Source: Rubrobacter sp.
GTDB taxonomy: Bacteria; Actinomycetota; Rubrobacteria; Rubrobacterales; Rubrobacteraceae
Direction of reading: 5' to 3'
NCBI GenBank assembly: GCA_016781775.1
Contig: JADDPR010000256.1
Location: 1 to 10,845, forward strand
Length of the DNA stretch: 10,845 bases
Positions within the stretch are counted from its first letter, which is position 1, and each line of letters begins with the position of its first letter. Below, in pieces: positions 1 to 6,870 of this stretch. The translations under genes and the position numbers were made by a program. Below the pieces are notes generated by a model. The model did no database searches and was not told the origin of the DNA. It saw only the letters and a list, made by a program, of their open reading frames with translations.

Positions 1-1219
1 AGGCATACAGCGGATAGGCGTCCGTAAGGGCGGTGACGCGGTCGCGCAGACCCTCCGTCTCCCCCCGGATGGCGGCGACGATGATGTCGGCGATCTCGCG
101 CATCTCGTCCTCGCCCATCCCGCGCGTCGTCATCGCGGCGGTGCCCAGGCGGACGCCGCTCGTCACCGTCGGCGGCTCGGGGTCGTTCGGGATCATGTTC
201 TTGTTGCACGTCACCCCGACCTCGTCGAGGACGTGCTCGAGCTGCTTGCCGTTCGTCCCCGTGCCCCTCAGGTCCACGAGCATGAGGTGGTTGTCCGTCC
301 CGCCGGAGACGAGGTTGACCCCGCCCTCCAGCAGACCGTCCGCAAGGGCCCTCGCGTTCTCCACGATGCGGCGGGCGTAGTCCTTGAAGTCGGGCCTCAG
401 AGCCTCTCCGAAGGCGACGGCCTTGCCGGCGACGGCGTGCATGAGCGGACCGCCCTGCATCCCCGGGAAGACGCGGCTGTTGATCTTCTTGGCGAACTCC
501 TCGCCGCTCAGGATCATGCCACCCCTCGCCCCCCGGAGCGTCTTGTGCGTCGTCGTCGTGACGACCTCGCAGAAGGGCACCGGCGAGGGGTGAACGTCGG
601 CCGCGACAAGCCCCGCGATGTGCGCCATGTCCGTCAGGAAGAACGCCCCGACTTCGTCCGCGATCTCCCGGAACTTCTCGAACTCCAGGACGCGCGGGTA
701 CGCGCTCGCCCCGGCGATGATGAGCCTCGGCTTCTCACGCCGCGCCGTCTCGCGGACCTCGTCGTAGTCGATATAGCCGTTCTCGCCGACCCCGTAGTGG
801 ACGAAGTCGTACATGCGGCCGGAGAAGTTGAGCTTCATCCCATGCGTGAGATGCCCACCGTGCGCGAGGTCCATCGACAGGACCTTGTCGCCCGGCTCGA
901 TCAGGGCAGCATAAGCGGCCTCGTTGGCCTGGCTCCCCGAGTGCGGCTGCACGTTCACGTGCTCCGCCCCGAACAACTCCTTGGCCCGCTCGATCGCGAG
1001 CACCTCGACCTTGTCGACCTGCTCGCAACCGCCGTAGTACCTCTTCCCCGGGTACCCCTCGGCATACTTGTTCGTCAGCACCGAACCCTGCGCGGCCAGC
1101 ACCGCCGGAGACGCGAAGTTCTCGCTCGCGATCAACTCGATCGTCGTCCTCTGACGCTCGAGTTCACCGTCAAGCGCCGCCTGAACCTCTGAATCAACCT
1201 CAGTGTACGGGCCTATCAT
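1..1219 (-). CDS. glyA: Serine hydroxymethyltransferase (3' end cut by window edge)
   Basis: Cytosolic PLP enzyme that interconverts serine + tetrahydrofolate with glycine + 5,10-methylene-THF, the main source of one-carbon units. The minus frame is open from ATG at 1219 to the left edge, giving 406 residues. SHMTs are usually about 415-420 residues, so only about ten C-terminal residues are missing. Visible landmarks are IELIASENF (27-35), the YAEGYPGKRYYGG block (52-64), QPHSGSQAN (91-99), DMAHIAGL (197-204, containing the PLP-ring Asp197 and His200), and TTTTHKTLRG, whose Lys226 forms the PLP Schiff base. All catalytic blocks are intact. The start is supported by GGAGGT at 1226-1231, six bases upstream. 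The gene has its own promoter and a long leader after tsaC; glyA near tsaC and prfA is a conserved Gram-positive arrangement. Identity is secure. Confidence 0.97.
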   Translation of the reverse strand, partial: MIGPYTEVDSEVQAALDGELERQRTTIELIASENFASPAVLAAQGSVLTNKYAEGYPGKRYYGGCEQVDKVEVLAIERAKELFGAEHVNVQPHSGSQANEAAYAALIEPGDKVLSMDLAHGGHLTHGMKLNFSGRMYDFVHYGVGENGYIDYDEVRETARREKPRLIIAGASAYPRVLEFEKFREIADEVGAFFLTDMAHIAGLVAADVHPSPVPFCEVVTTTTHKTLRGARGGMILSGEEFAKKINSRVFPGMQGGPLMHAVAGKAVAFGEALRPDFKDYARRIVENARALADGLLEGGVNLVSGGTDNHLMLVDLRGTGTNGKQLEHVLDEVGVTCNKNMIPNDPEPPTVTSGVRLGTAAMTTRGMGEDEMREIADIIVAAIRGETEGLRDRVTALTDAYPLYA

Positions 1220-1358
1220 TCTTCTACCTCCGGTTCACGGTAAAACTGACATATGGTTTACGGTTAGGGGGCGCCTGTCCCGGTGCTCGACGGTGTTGCG
1301 TACTGCGGTTTGTGCCGTACCCCCACGCCTTTCCCCTGCTAATCGGACAGACCCTGTG

Positions 1359-1387
1359 AGTATAGACGTTACACACTAACGCCTCAA
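1359..1387 (-). promoter_or_regulatory. Probable sigma-70-type promoter of glyA
   Basis: On the minus strand TTGAGG (1387-1382) is followed by exactly 17 bases and then TATACT (1364-1359). These match the housekeeping -35 and -10 consensus at 4/6 and 5/6 with ideal spacing. It lies between the end of tsaC (1407) and the glyA start (1219). Transcription would begin near 1352, leaving a leader of about 130 bases. The prediction is from sequence only. Confidence 0.6.
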
Positions 1388-1391
1388 ACGA

Positions 1392-1413
1392 GGGGTGTGG
1401 CGCGTCTCACCCC
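1392..1413 (-). terminator. Possible weak terminator hairpin at the end of tsaC
   Basis: A perfect 6-bp inverted repeat (cacccc at 1408-1413 with ggggtg at 1392-1397, ten-base loop) straddles the tsaC stop codon on the minus strand. Only a short TTT follows (1388-1386), so it is weak as an intrinsic terminator. It sits immediately before the glyA -35 box, where the operon would be expected to end. Confidence 0.3.
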
Positions 1414-1988
1414 CTGGTCAGGCGCGAGATCGTCACCTCGTCCAACCCGGCGCCCGCCCTGAGGACTGCGACTCGACCATCGGAGAGATCCACGACCGCG
1501 GAGGCCTCGCCACTCCCCGATCCGCCAGCCACAACGAAGTCCACTTCCTCCTTAATGCCAGGATCCACGTCGTCCAGCTTCGCCGGCGCGGACCCTCCGG
1601 AGGGGTTGGCGCTCGTGGCGTAGATCGGCGCCCCGTATGCGGCGAGGAGCTCTCGGACGGCCGGGTGGTCGGGCACGCGCAGGCCCACTGTTCCGCCTTC
1701 CTTCGCATCCAGCACGAGGGTCAGGGGGCCGGGCCAGACCGAGGATGCTAGCGATTCGGCGGCGGGGGGAACGCGGGAGGCCAGCGCGAAAGCCTCCTCC
1801 GCCGAGGGACAGAGCAAGGCTATGGGCTTTGCGGGGTCCCTGCCCTTGATCCCGGCCAGCCTCGGGAGACCCGGTTCGCCGGCCACGAGCCCGACCACCG
1901 TCTCCGTAGGCACGAGCCCGACGTTCCCGCGTTGTAGGAGTTCGGCGGCCTCTCGTGGCGCGACGGTCCTCAAGCGCCGGCTCTCCAC
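1407..1988 (-). CDS. tsaC: Threonylcarbamoyl-AMP synthase (YrdC/Sua5 family)
   Basis: Makes threonylcarbamoyl-AMP from threonine, bicarbonate and ATP, the first step of t6A37 modification of ANN-decoding tRNAs. At 193 residues it is a stand-alone YrdC domain (TsaC type), without the C-terminal Sua5 extension. Visible motifs are PTETVVGL (27-34, usually PTDTVYGL), IKGRDPAKP (47-55, the Lys/Arg nucleotide-binding motif, with Asp where Pro is usual), WPGPLTLVL (85-93), VGLRVPDHP (101-109) and TSANPSGG (125-132). The start is GTG at 1988. No strong ribosome-binding site precedes it, and it overlaps the last 19 bases of prmC, so translational coupling is likely. The stop is TGA at 1407-1409. Context with prfA/prmC and glyA matches the B. 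subtilis ywlC neighbourhood. Function is secure; the motif substitutions are minor oddities. Confidence 0.93.
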   Translation of the reverse strand: MESRRLRTVAPREAAELLQRGNVGLVPTETVVGLVAGEPGLPRLAGIKGRDPAKPIALLCPSAEEAFALASRVPPAAESLASSVWPGPLTLVLDAKEGGTVGLRVPDHPAVRELLAAYGAPIYATSANPSGGSAPAKLDDVDPGIKEEVDFVVAGGSGSGEASAVVDLSDGRVAVLRAGAGLDEVTISRLTRG

Positions 1989-2851
1989 TTCAGAAGGGCG
2001 ACCCGGGGCGTGCCCGTAAGGTCGAGGACGATGCCTAGCGGCGAGAACCCCAGACCTCTGCCCAGCTCCGGGACCGCCCGATCCTGGTCGTGCCCTATCT
2101 CCAGCACGACGTCGGCCCCGTCGACCAACAACGGGGGCGTCTCCTCGAAGATGCGCCGGTAGAATTCCAGGCCGTCGGGGCCGCCGTCGAGGGCGGTGCG
2201 CGGATCCCAGTCGCGGACCTCCGGGGAGAGCCCCTCGACCTCCGCGCTGGTTATGTAAGGCGGGTTGGAGACGAGGACGTCGACGCTACCGCGCAACGCG
2301 TCGAGGCCCTTCGCTATATCGGCGTGGTGCAGGCGGACCTCGACCCCGGCGCTCTCGGCGTTGGACCGGGCTACCTCCAGAGCGCCTTCGGAGATGTCGG
2401 TGGCGTGCACCTCGCAGCGGGGGCGCTCCTGGGCGATGGAGAGGGCGATGGTGCCGGGGCCGGTGCCGATGTCGAGGACGCGGCAGGCGCCCCCGTGCTC
2501 GTCGATGCGGGCGAGGGCTACGCTCACGACGCTCTCGGTATCGGGTCGCGGTATAAGGGCATGCTCGTCGATGTCGAGCTTGAGGTTCCTGAAGTAGGCA
2601 TAGCCGAGGATACGCTGCACGGGCTCACGCTCGAGGCGGCGCTGGATCCAGGCTTCATAGGCCGCTGCCTGCTCGTCGGTCAGGGGCTCCTCTCGCCTCA
2701 TCACGTCGCCGCGTCGGAGGTCGAGTAGCTCTGCCATAAGTATCTCCGCAGAGGCCGCGGGCTCCGGCACCCCGGCCTCCTCGAGCCTCGCCGCGGCCTC
2801 CCGGATCGTCCGGTAGGCGCTCGCCCGCGTTACTTTATCTGCCCGCCCCAT
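1970..2851 (-). CDS. prmC: Peptide chain release factor N5-glutamine methyltransferase
   Basis: SAM-dependent enzyme that methylates the Gln of the GGQ motif in class I release factors, raising termination efficiency. The 293 residues are typical of PrmC/HemK. An N-terminal helical substrate-binding domain spans about residues 10-95. The linker IPRPDTE (100-106) is next, then a Rossmann methyltransferase domain with motif I VLDIGTGPG (125-133) and the diagnostic NPPY motif (196-199) that holds the substrate glutamine amide. The start is ATG at 2851, inside the last 17 bases of prfA, and the end overlaps tsaC by 19 bases. The enzyme is therefore encoded directly behind its substrate, an arrangement widespread in bacteria. 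No anomalies seen. Confidence 0.96.
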   Translation of the reverse strand: MGRADKVTRASAYRTIREAAARLEEAGVPEPAASAEILMAELLDLRRGDVMRREEPLTDEQAAAYEAWIQRRLEREPVQRILGYAYFRNLKLDIDEHALIPRPDTESVVSVALARIDEHGGACRVLDIGTGPGTIALSIAQERPRCEVHATDISEGALEVARSNAESAGVEVRLHHADIAKGLDALRGSVDVLVSNPPYITSAEVEGLSPEVRDWDPRTALDGGPDGLEFYRRIFEETPPLLVDGADVVLEIGHDQDRAVPELGRGLGFSPLGIVLDLTGTPRVALLKWRAGA

Positions 2852-3947
2852 TGCCGGCCGCCGGCGCGTTTGCCTCGGCGGCGAGCTTCTCGGCCCGCTC
2901 CTTGGCGGAGAGCGCCTTGGTGAAGTCCTCCAGGTCGCCGCCTAGCGTAGCCTCGAGGTTGTGGGAGGTCACGCCCACGCGGTGGTCCGTGATGCGGCCC
3001 TGGGGGAAGTTGTAGGTACGGACCTTCGCGGAGCGGTCGCCGCTTCCAACCTGGGCGAGGCGCATCTCGCCGGCCTGCTTCGCGCGCTCCTCCATCTCGC
3101 GCTCCAGGAGGCGCGATTTCAGGATGCGAAGGGCTTGCTCCTTGTTCTGGAGCTGGCTCTTCTCGTTCTGGCAGGTCACCACGAGGCCGGTCGGCTTGTG
3201 CGTGATCCTGACCGCGGAGTCCGTCGTGTTCACGCTCTGGCCGCCGGGGCCGCTCGAACGGTACACGTCGATTTCCAGGTCGTTCGGCCCGATCTCGACC
3301 TCCACGTCCTCGGCCTCGGGCATCACCGCGACGGTCGCCGTGGAGGTATGGATGCGCCCCTGGCTCTCCGTCTTCGGGACCCGCTGGACCCGGTGCGTCC
3401 CGCCCTCGTGCTTGAAGACCGAATAAGCGGCGTCCCCCTCGATCTCCAGGATGACCTCCTTGTAACCTCCGACCTCGGCGGGGTTGGAAGAGAGGGTCCG
3501 GTGCTTATAGCCCAAGCGGTCCGCGTAGCGCGAGTACATCTCCTCGAGCTCGCCCGCGAAGAGCGCCGCCTCGTCGCCACCGGCGCCCGCCCGGATCTCG
3601 ACGATCACGTCCTTGTCGTCGTTCGGATCGCGGTCGACGAGTTCGACCCGGATCTTCTCGGAGAGATCCCGCACCTTCTCCTCGGCCGCCTCGGCCTCCG
3701 CGGCGTAGAACTCCCGCTCCTCGGCGTCCTCGGCGGTCGGGGCGAGCTCCCGCGCCTCCTGACCCTCCTTCATCGCGTCGAGCAGCGCTTGGGACATCTC
3801 CGCTCCACGCCGTATCCTCGAATGCTCCTTGGCGACCTCGGTGTAGCGGCGCTGGTCGGAGTAGATGTTCGGGTCCGAAAGCTCCCGGGTCAGCGCTTCG
3901 TGGCGCGCCAGCGTTTCCTCGGCGAGTTTTACTACCTGTTGGTCCAT
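2835..3947 (-). CDS. prfA: Peptide chain release factor 1 (RF1)
   Basis: Recognises UAA and UAG in the ribosomal A site and triggers peptidyl-tRNA hydrolysis. At 370 residues it is slightly longer than the usual ~360, because of an Ala/Gly-rich tail (about 355-370). An N-terminal coiled-coil domain covers about 1-105, rich in Glu, Ala and Arg. The PCRF core includes RAGAGGDEAALFA (119-131). The codon-recognition loop reads VPKTESQGRIHTS (190-202); its PxT tripeptide (191-193) is the RF1 form, where RF2 has SPF. The catalytic GGQ is at 235-237 in SSGPGGQSVNTTDSAVR. The start is ATG at 3947 with only a short AGG-type ribosome-binding site. It lies 24 bases after the DUF1385 gene and overlaps prmC, consistent with one translation operon. 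Confidence 0.97.
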   Translation of the reverse strand: MDQQVVKLAEETLARHEALTRELSDPNIYSDQRRYTEVAKEHSRIRRGAEMSQALLDAMKEGQEARELAPTAEDAEEREFYAAEAEAAEEKVRDLSEKIRVELVDRDPNDDKDVIVEIRAGAGGDEAALFAGELEEMYSRYADRLGYKHRTLSSNPAEVGGYKEVILEIEGDAAYSVFKHEGGTHRVQRVPKTESQGRIHTSTATVAVMPEAEDVEVEIGPNDLEIDVYRSSGPGGQSVNTTDSAVRITHKPTGLVVTCQNEKSQLQNKEQALRILKSRLLEREMEERAKQAGEMRLAQVGSGDRSAKVRTYNFPQGRITDHRVGVTSHNLEATLGGDLEDFTKALSAKERAEKLAAEANAPAAGNGAGR

Positions 3948-3971
3948 AACCTGAGTAACTCTTCTCGGTTG

Positions 3972-4883
3972 CTAGATAACGAGCTGGCTTGTGGCGTCGG
4001 GCTTTATGCGGGCCTCTTCCTCCAGGGAGAGGACCTTCTTCAACGACGCCATCGCGACCTCCACCTGATCGTCCGTGGGCTCACGGGTGGTCAGCTTCTG
4101 AAGCTGCAGCCCCGGCCACACGAGCACGCGCACGATGGGGTTGCCCTGATTCCTCGCGCTCCACATGATGAACTCGAAGGCCAACCCGGCGACGAGCGGT
4201 ATAACAACCACGCGCGCCGCGAGCGCCTCGACCCACCAGTCGATCGGCAAGAGGCTGAACACCAGGATGCTCATGACGAGCACGTAGAGGATAAAGCTAG
4301 TCCCGCACCTCACGTGGCTCGTGTCCAGCTTGCGGGCGTTCGCGGGTATCATCTCTTCCCCCCGCTCGTAGACCTTGATGGCCTTGTGTTCGGCACCGTG
4401 GTAGGCGAAGAAGCGTTTGATGTCCTTGCTCACGGCCGTGATGCCCAGGAGGTACAGCATGAAGATGCCGATCCTCAAGGCGCCCTCGACGAGGTTGAAG
4501 AGGAGCGGATTCTCGATGCTGTTCCCGATCAGCCACCCCAGCCCCTTCGTCCCGAGGACGGGGGCGGCGAGGAAGAGGAGGAAGGCGAGCACGAGACCGA
4601 AGATCATCGTGAAGGCGATCTCCTTTTTGGAGAGATCCTCCTCCTCGCCCAGGGCTATGTTCGTCGAGAGGGCCAGCGCGCGCATACCGAGCCACAGCGT
4701 CTCGGCGAGCGAGAGGAAACCCCGGATCACGGGCAGCCTGAAGAGCTTGCTCTTTCGCGTGATCGAGCGGAACGGCTCCGCCTGTACATCGAGCTCGCCC
4801 TTGGGCGTCCTGACCGCCATCCCCCAGAAGTTGGGGGAGCGCATCAAGACGCCCTCCATTACCGCCTGTCCGCCGACCCTCAC
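3972..4883 (-). CDS. DUF1385 family membrane protein (YqhQ-like)
   Basis: Conserved membrane protein of unknown biochemical role; homologues include B. subtilis YqhQ. The 303 residues carry the family hallmarks: GGQAVMEGVLMRSP at the extreme N-terminus (4-17), HGAEHK (162-167) and SHVRCGTSF (189-197). These His, Glu and Cys residues could bind a metal, but that is inference. Four hydrophobic stretches are likely membrane segments: about 90-110, 128-150, 196-214 and 222-241. A polar Glu/Lys-rich C-terminal tail follows. The start is GTG at 4883, because a stop codon lies two codons upstream and the family motif begins at residue 4. It sits 13 bases after rpmE and 24 before prfA, so it belongs to the translation operon by position, a placement also seen in other bacteria. 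The family is secure; the function is not known to me. Confidence 0.9.
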   Translation of the reverse strand: MRVGGQAVMEGVLMRSPNFWGMAVRTPKGELDVQAEPFRSITRKSKLFRLPVIRGFLSLAETLWLGMRALALSTNIALGEEEDLSKKEIAFTMIFGLVLAFLLFLAAPVLGTKGLGWLIGNSIENPLLFNLVEGALRIGIFMLYLLGITAVSKDIKRFFAYHGAEHKAIKVYERGEEMIPANARKLDTSHVRCGTSFILYVLVMSILVFSLLPIDWWVEALAARVVVIPLVAGLAFEFIMWSARNQGNPIVRVLVWPGLQLQKLTTREPTDDQVEVAMASLKKVLSLEEEARIKPDATSQLVI

Positions 4884-4896
4884 GATTTAGCCCCTA

Positions 4897-5112
4897 CTAC
4901 CGGTTCTGACGGGCCTGCTGGCGGTTCCTGAACCGCTGCACCCGACCGCCGGAATCGAGGATGCGCTGCTTGCCCGTGTAGAAGGGGTGGCAGTTCGAGC
5001 AGACGTCGACCGTGATCGCGTCGCCCGCCGTGGAGCGGGTCTCGAAGTCGATGCCGCAGCTCGTGCAATGCACGTGAGTCGTCGTGTACTGAGGATGTGT
5101 ATCCGTCTTCAA
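4897..5112 (-). CDS. rpmE: 50S ribosomal protein L31 (zinc-binding form)
   Basis: Component of the large ribosomal subunit bridging to the 30S head. The 71 residues are typical. Two CxxC pairs (Cys16/Cys19 and Cys38/Cys41) mark the zinc-binding C+ form, as opposed to the cysteine-free paralogue induced under zinc starvation in many bacteria. The family signature HPFYTGKQR is at 42-50, followed by GGRVQRFR. The start is TTG at 5112; GGAGGT at 5118-5123, five bases upstream, decides it, and the protein then begins MKTDTHPQY as expected. The gene follows rho after an intrinsic terminator, so it probably needs its own promoter or read-through. rho-rpmE adjacency is conserved in Gram-positive bacteria. 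Confidence 0.96.
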   Translation of the reverse strand: MKTDTHPQYTTTHVHCTSCGIDFETRSTAGDAITVDVCSNCHPFYTGKQRILDSGGRVQRFRNRQQARQNR

Positions 5113-5149
5113 CGTGAACCTCCGATTGTGTTACCGATCGTAAGAAAGT

Positions 5150-5155
5150 ATTTTA
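5150..5155 (-). promoter_or_regulatory. Possible -10 box for rpmE
   Basis: TAAAAT on the minus strand lies between the rho terminator and the rpmE ribosome-binding site, about 37 bases before the start codon. It matches five of six consensus positions. No convincing -35 box stands 16-18 bases upstream, as that stretch falls in the terminator hairpin. A promoter is expected here because a terminator precedes rpmE, but the site is uncertain. Confidence 0.3.
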
Positions 5156-5169
5156 CCGCGCCGCGCGAG

Positions 5170-5210
5170 AAAAACCCGGGACGCCCGCCGCGACGCGGCC
5201 GCCCCGGGTT
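5170..5210 (-). terminator. Intrinsic (Rho-independent) terminator after rho
   Basis: On the minus strand AACCCGGG (5210-5203) pairs perfectly with CCCGGGTT (5180-5173). An inner GCCGC/GCGGC stem (5199-5195 with 5191-5187) has a three-base loop. A run of five T follows at 5174-5170. It begins about 13 bases after the rho stop codon. This is the only strong intrinsic terminator I found in the window. Confidence 0.8.
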
Positions 5211-5222
5211 GTGGTCTCGGCT

Positions 5223-6806
5223 TTAGCCGCGGACGCGCTGGAGCTCGCGGAGGAACTCGGCGTTGGTGCGGGTCTCCTTGAGCTTCTGGATGAGGAGCTC
5301 GACCTTCTGGTCCGTCCCCAGGGCCCCGAGGATGCTCCGGACCTGCCAGACCCGCTGGGCCTCGGCGGCCTCCATGAGAAGCTCTTCCTTTCTCGTCCCC
5401 GAGTCCTCGACGTTGATGGCCGGGTAGATCCTCTTGTTCGCGAGCTTGCGCTCGAGGTGGAGCTCCATGTTGCCCGTGCCCTTGAACTCCTCGTAGATGA
5501 CCTCGTCCATGCGGCTCCCGGTCTCGACGAGCGCGCTCGCAAGGATGGTCAGCGATCCGCCGTCCTCGATGTTCCGGGCCGCGCCGAAGAACTTCTTCGG
5601 CGGGTAGAGCGCCGCAGAATCGACGCCACCGGAGAGGATGCGCCCCGAGGCCGGCGCGGCGAGGTTGTAGGCGCGGGCGAGGCGGGTGATCGAGTCGAGC
5701 AGGACGACCACGTCCTCCCCCTCCTCGACGAGCCGCTTGACGCGCTCGAGGACGAGCTCGGCGACGGCGATGTGGTTCTCGGAGGGCTGGTCGAAGGTCG
5801 AGGAGACTACCGTGGCCTCCTGCACGCTCCGCTCCCAGTCCGTGACCTCCTCCGGGCGCTCGTCGGCGAGGAGGACGAAGAGCTTGACCTCGGGGTAGTT
5901 CGCGGCGATGGACTGCGCGATCTGCTTGAGGATCGTGGTCTTACCGGCCTTCGGCGGCGAGACGATGAGCCCGCGCTGGCCCTTTCCGATCGGTGCCGTC
6001 AGGTCGATGACCCTGGGCGCGATGTCGTTGGGCTTCCACTCCAACCGCAGGCGCTCCTCCGGATAAAGAGGCGTCAGATCGTCGAAGCTGACGCGGCGGC
6101 GGCCCTTCTGGGGCTCGCTACCGTTGACCGTCTCGATGCGGACCAGCGCCGGGTACTTCTCGCCGTCGCGGGCCGGGCGGATCTGGCCGACCACCTCGTC
6201 GCCGCGTCTGAGGTTGAAGCGCTTGATCTGAGACGTGGAGACGTAGACGTCGCCCTTGCCTTGGCTGTAGCCGTTGGTCCTCAGGAACCCGAACCCGTCG
6301 GGCAGGACGTCGAGTACGCCGCTCTGGACCTGCCCCTGACCGTCGCCACGCTCGCCCTTGTCCCCGCGCCCGTCGCGACGGTTTTCGCCCCGGTCGCCGC
6401 GCCCCTTCTTCTCGTTGCGGCGCTTCTCGACCTCCTCGGGGGCCGCCACGGCGGCGGTATCAGCCTCGCCGAAGGCGTCCACCGGCGGGGTCTCCGTGGC
6501 GACGCTGGAGGTGCCGTTCGTGGAGCCGTTCTGGGCCTCGGGGACCGCGCCGTCCGTGGCGCCGTTCGCCCCGGGGGCTGCGGGCGCCACGTCGGCCGCG
6601 GGCTGCTCGGTCGCCGTGGCGGCCTGGGCCTGTGCATCGCTCTGGCCATTATCCGGCCCGCCGTTGGCCTGCTCGGTGGCCGTTTTGTATATCAGCTCGG
6701 CAAGCTGGGGCTTGCGATACTTGCGGTATTGCTCGATACCAAGCTGAGAGGCAATCTGGTGCAGATCGCTCAGGGGCTTGCGCTCGAGGGTGGCTAACTC
6801 GGTCAT
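5223..6806 (-). CDS. rho: Transcription termination factor Rho
   Basis: Hexameric RNA-dependent ATPase/helicase that ends untranslated or unproductive transcripts. It has 527 residues, about 100 more than E. coli Rho. The Rho N-terminal domain (about 5-42) is followed by a low-complexity insertion (about 43-160), first Ala/Gln/Asn/Gly/Pro-rich and then Arg/Gly/Asp-rich. Next comes the cold-shock-like RNA-binding domain (about 161-235, with GFGFLR at 171-176). The ATPase core has Walker A PPKAGKTT (284-291), Walker B VVVLLDS (366-372), the Q-loop LSGGVD (391-396) and the R-loop KGTGN (442-446). ATG at 6806 is preferred over an in-frame ATG at 6914: AGAGGT lies seven bases upstream, the family domain starts here, and the longer form would overlap glpX. 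glpX-rho-rpmE order is conserved in Firmicutes. The insertion type is common in actinobacterial Rho. Confidence 0.97.
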   Translation of the reverse strand: MTELATLERKPLSDLHQIASQLGIEQYRKYRKPQLAELIYKTATEQANGGPDNGQSDAQAQAATATEQPAADVAPAAPGANGATDGAVPEAQNGSTNGTSSVATETPPVDAFGEADTAAVAAPEEVEKRRNEKKGRGDRGENRRDGRGDKGERGDGQGQVQSGVLDVLPDGFGFLRTNGYSQGKGDVYVSTSQIKRFNLRRGDEVVGQIRPARDGEKYPALVRIETVNGSEPQKGRRRVSFDDLTPLYPEERLRLEWKPNDIAPRVIDLTAPIGKGQRGLIVSPPKAGKTTILKQIAQSIAANYPEVKLFVLLADERPEEVTDWERSVQEATVVSSTFDQPSENHIAVAELVLERVKRLVEEGEDVVVLLDSITRLARAYNLAAPASGRILSGGVDSAALYPPKKFFGAARNIEDGGSLTILASALVETGSRMDEVIYEEFKGTGNMELHLERKLANKRIYPAINVEDSGTRKEELLMEAAEAQRVWQVRSILGALGTDQKVELLIQKLKETRTNAEFLRELQRVRG

Positions 6807-6870
6807 ACTCTCTACCTCTCCTGTTTCGGTACGCGAATGCGTGGCTTCATAAGATGTTGCGCTTGTCTTC

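Noticed and set aside
233..1192. A 319-codon open frame on the plus strand
   Set aside because: Antisense to glyA, which has all SHMT catalytic blocks in the minus frame.
1237..1254. Five-codon leader peptide (MSVLP) before glyA
   Set aside because: There is no ribosome-binding site and the length is trivial; chance occurrence is likely.
1220..1352. Glycine, THF, c-di-GMP or cobalamin riboswitch in the glyA leader
   Set aside because: I compared the leader by eye with the conserved cores of these classes and found no convincing match.
2961..4931. A 656-codon open frame on the plus strand
   Set aside because: It lies antisense to prfA and the DUF1385 gene, both confirmed by motifs. Long antisense frames are expected in GC-rich coding DNA, and the translation shows no domain.
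5211..6797. A 528-codon open frame on the plus strand
   Set aside because: It is exactly antisense to rho, whose Walker A and B, Q-loop and R-loop motifs are unambiguous. The translation is low-complexity Leu/Val/Asp/Glu.
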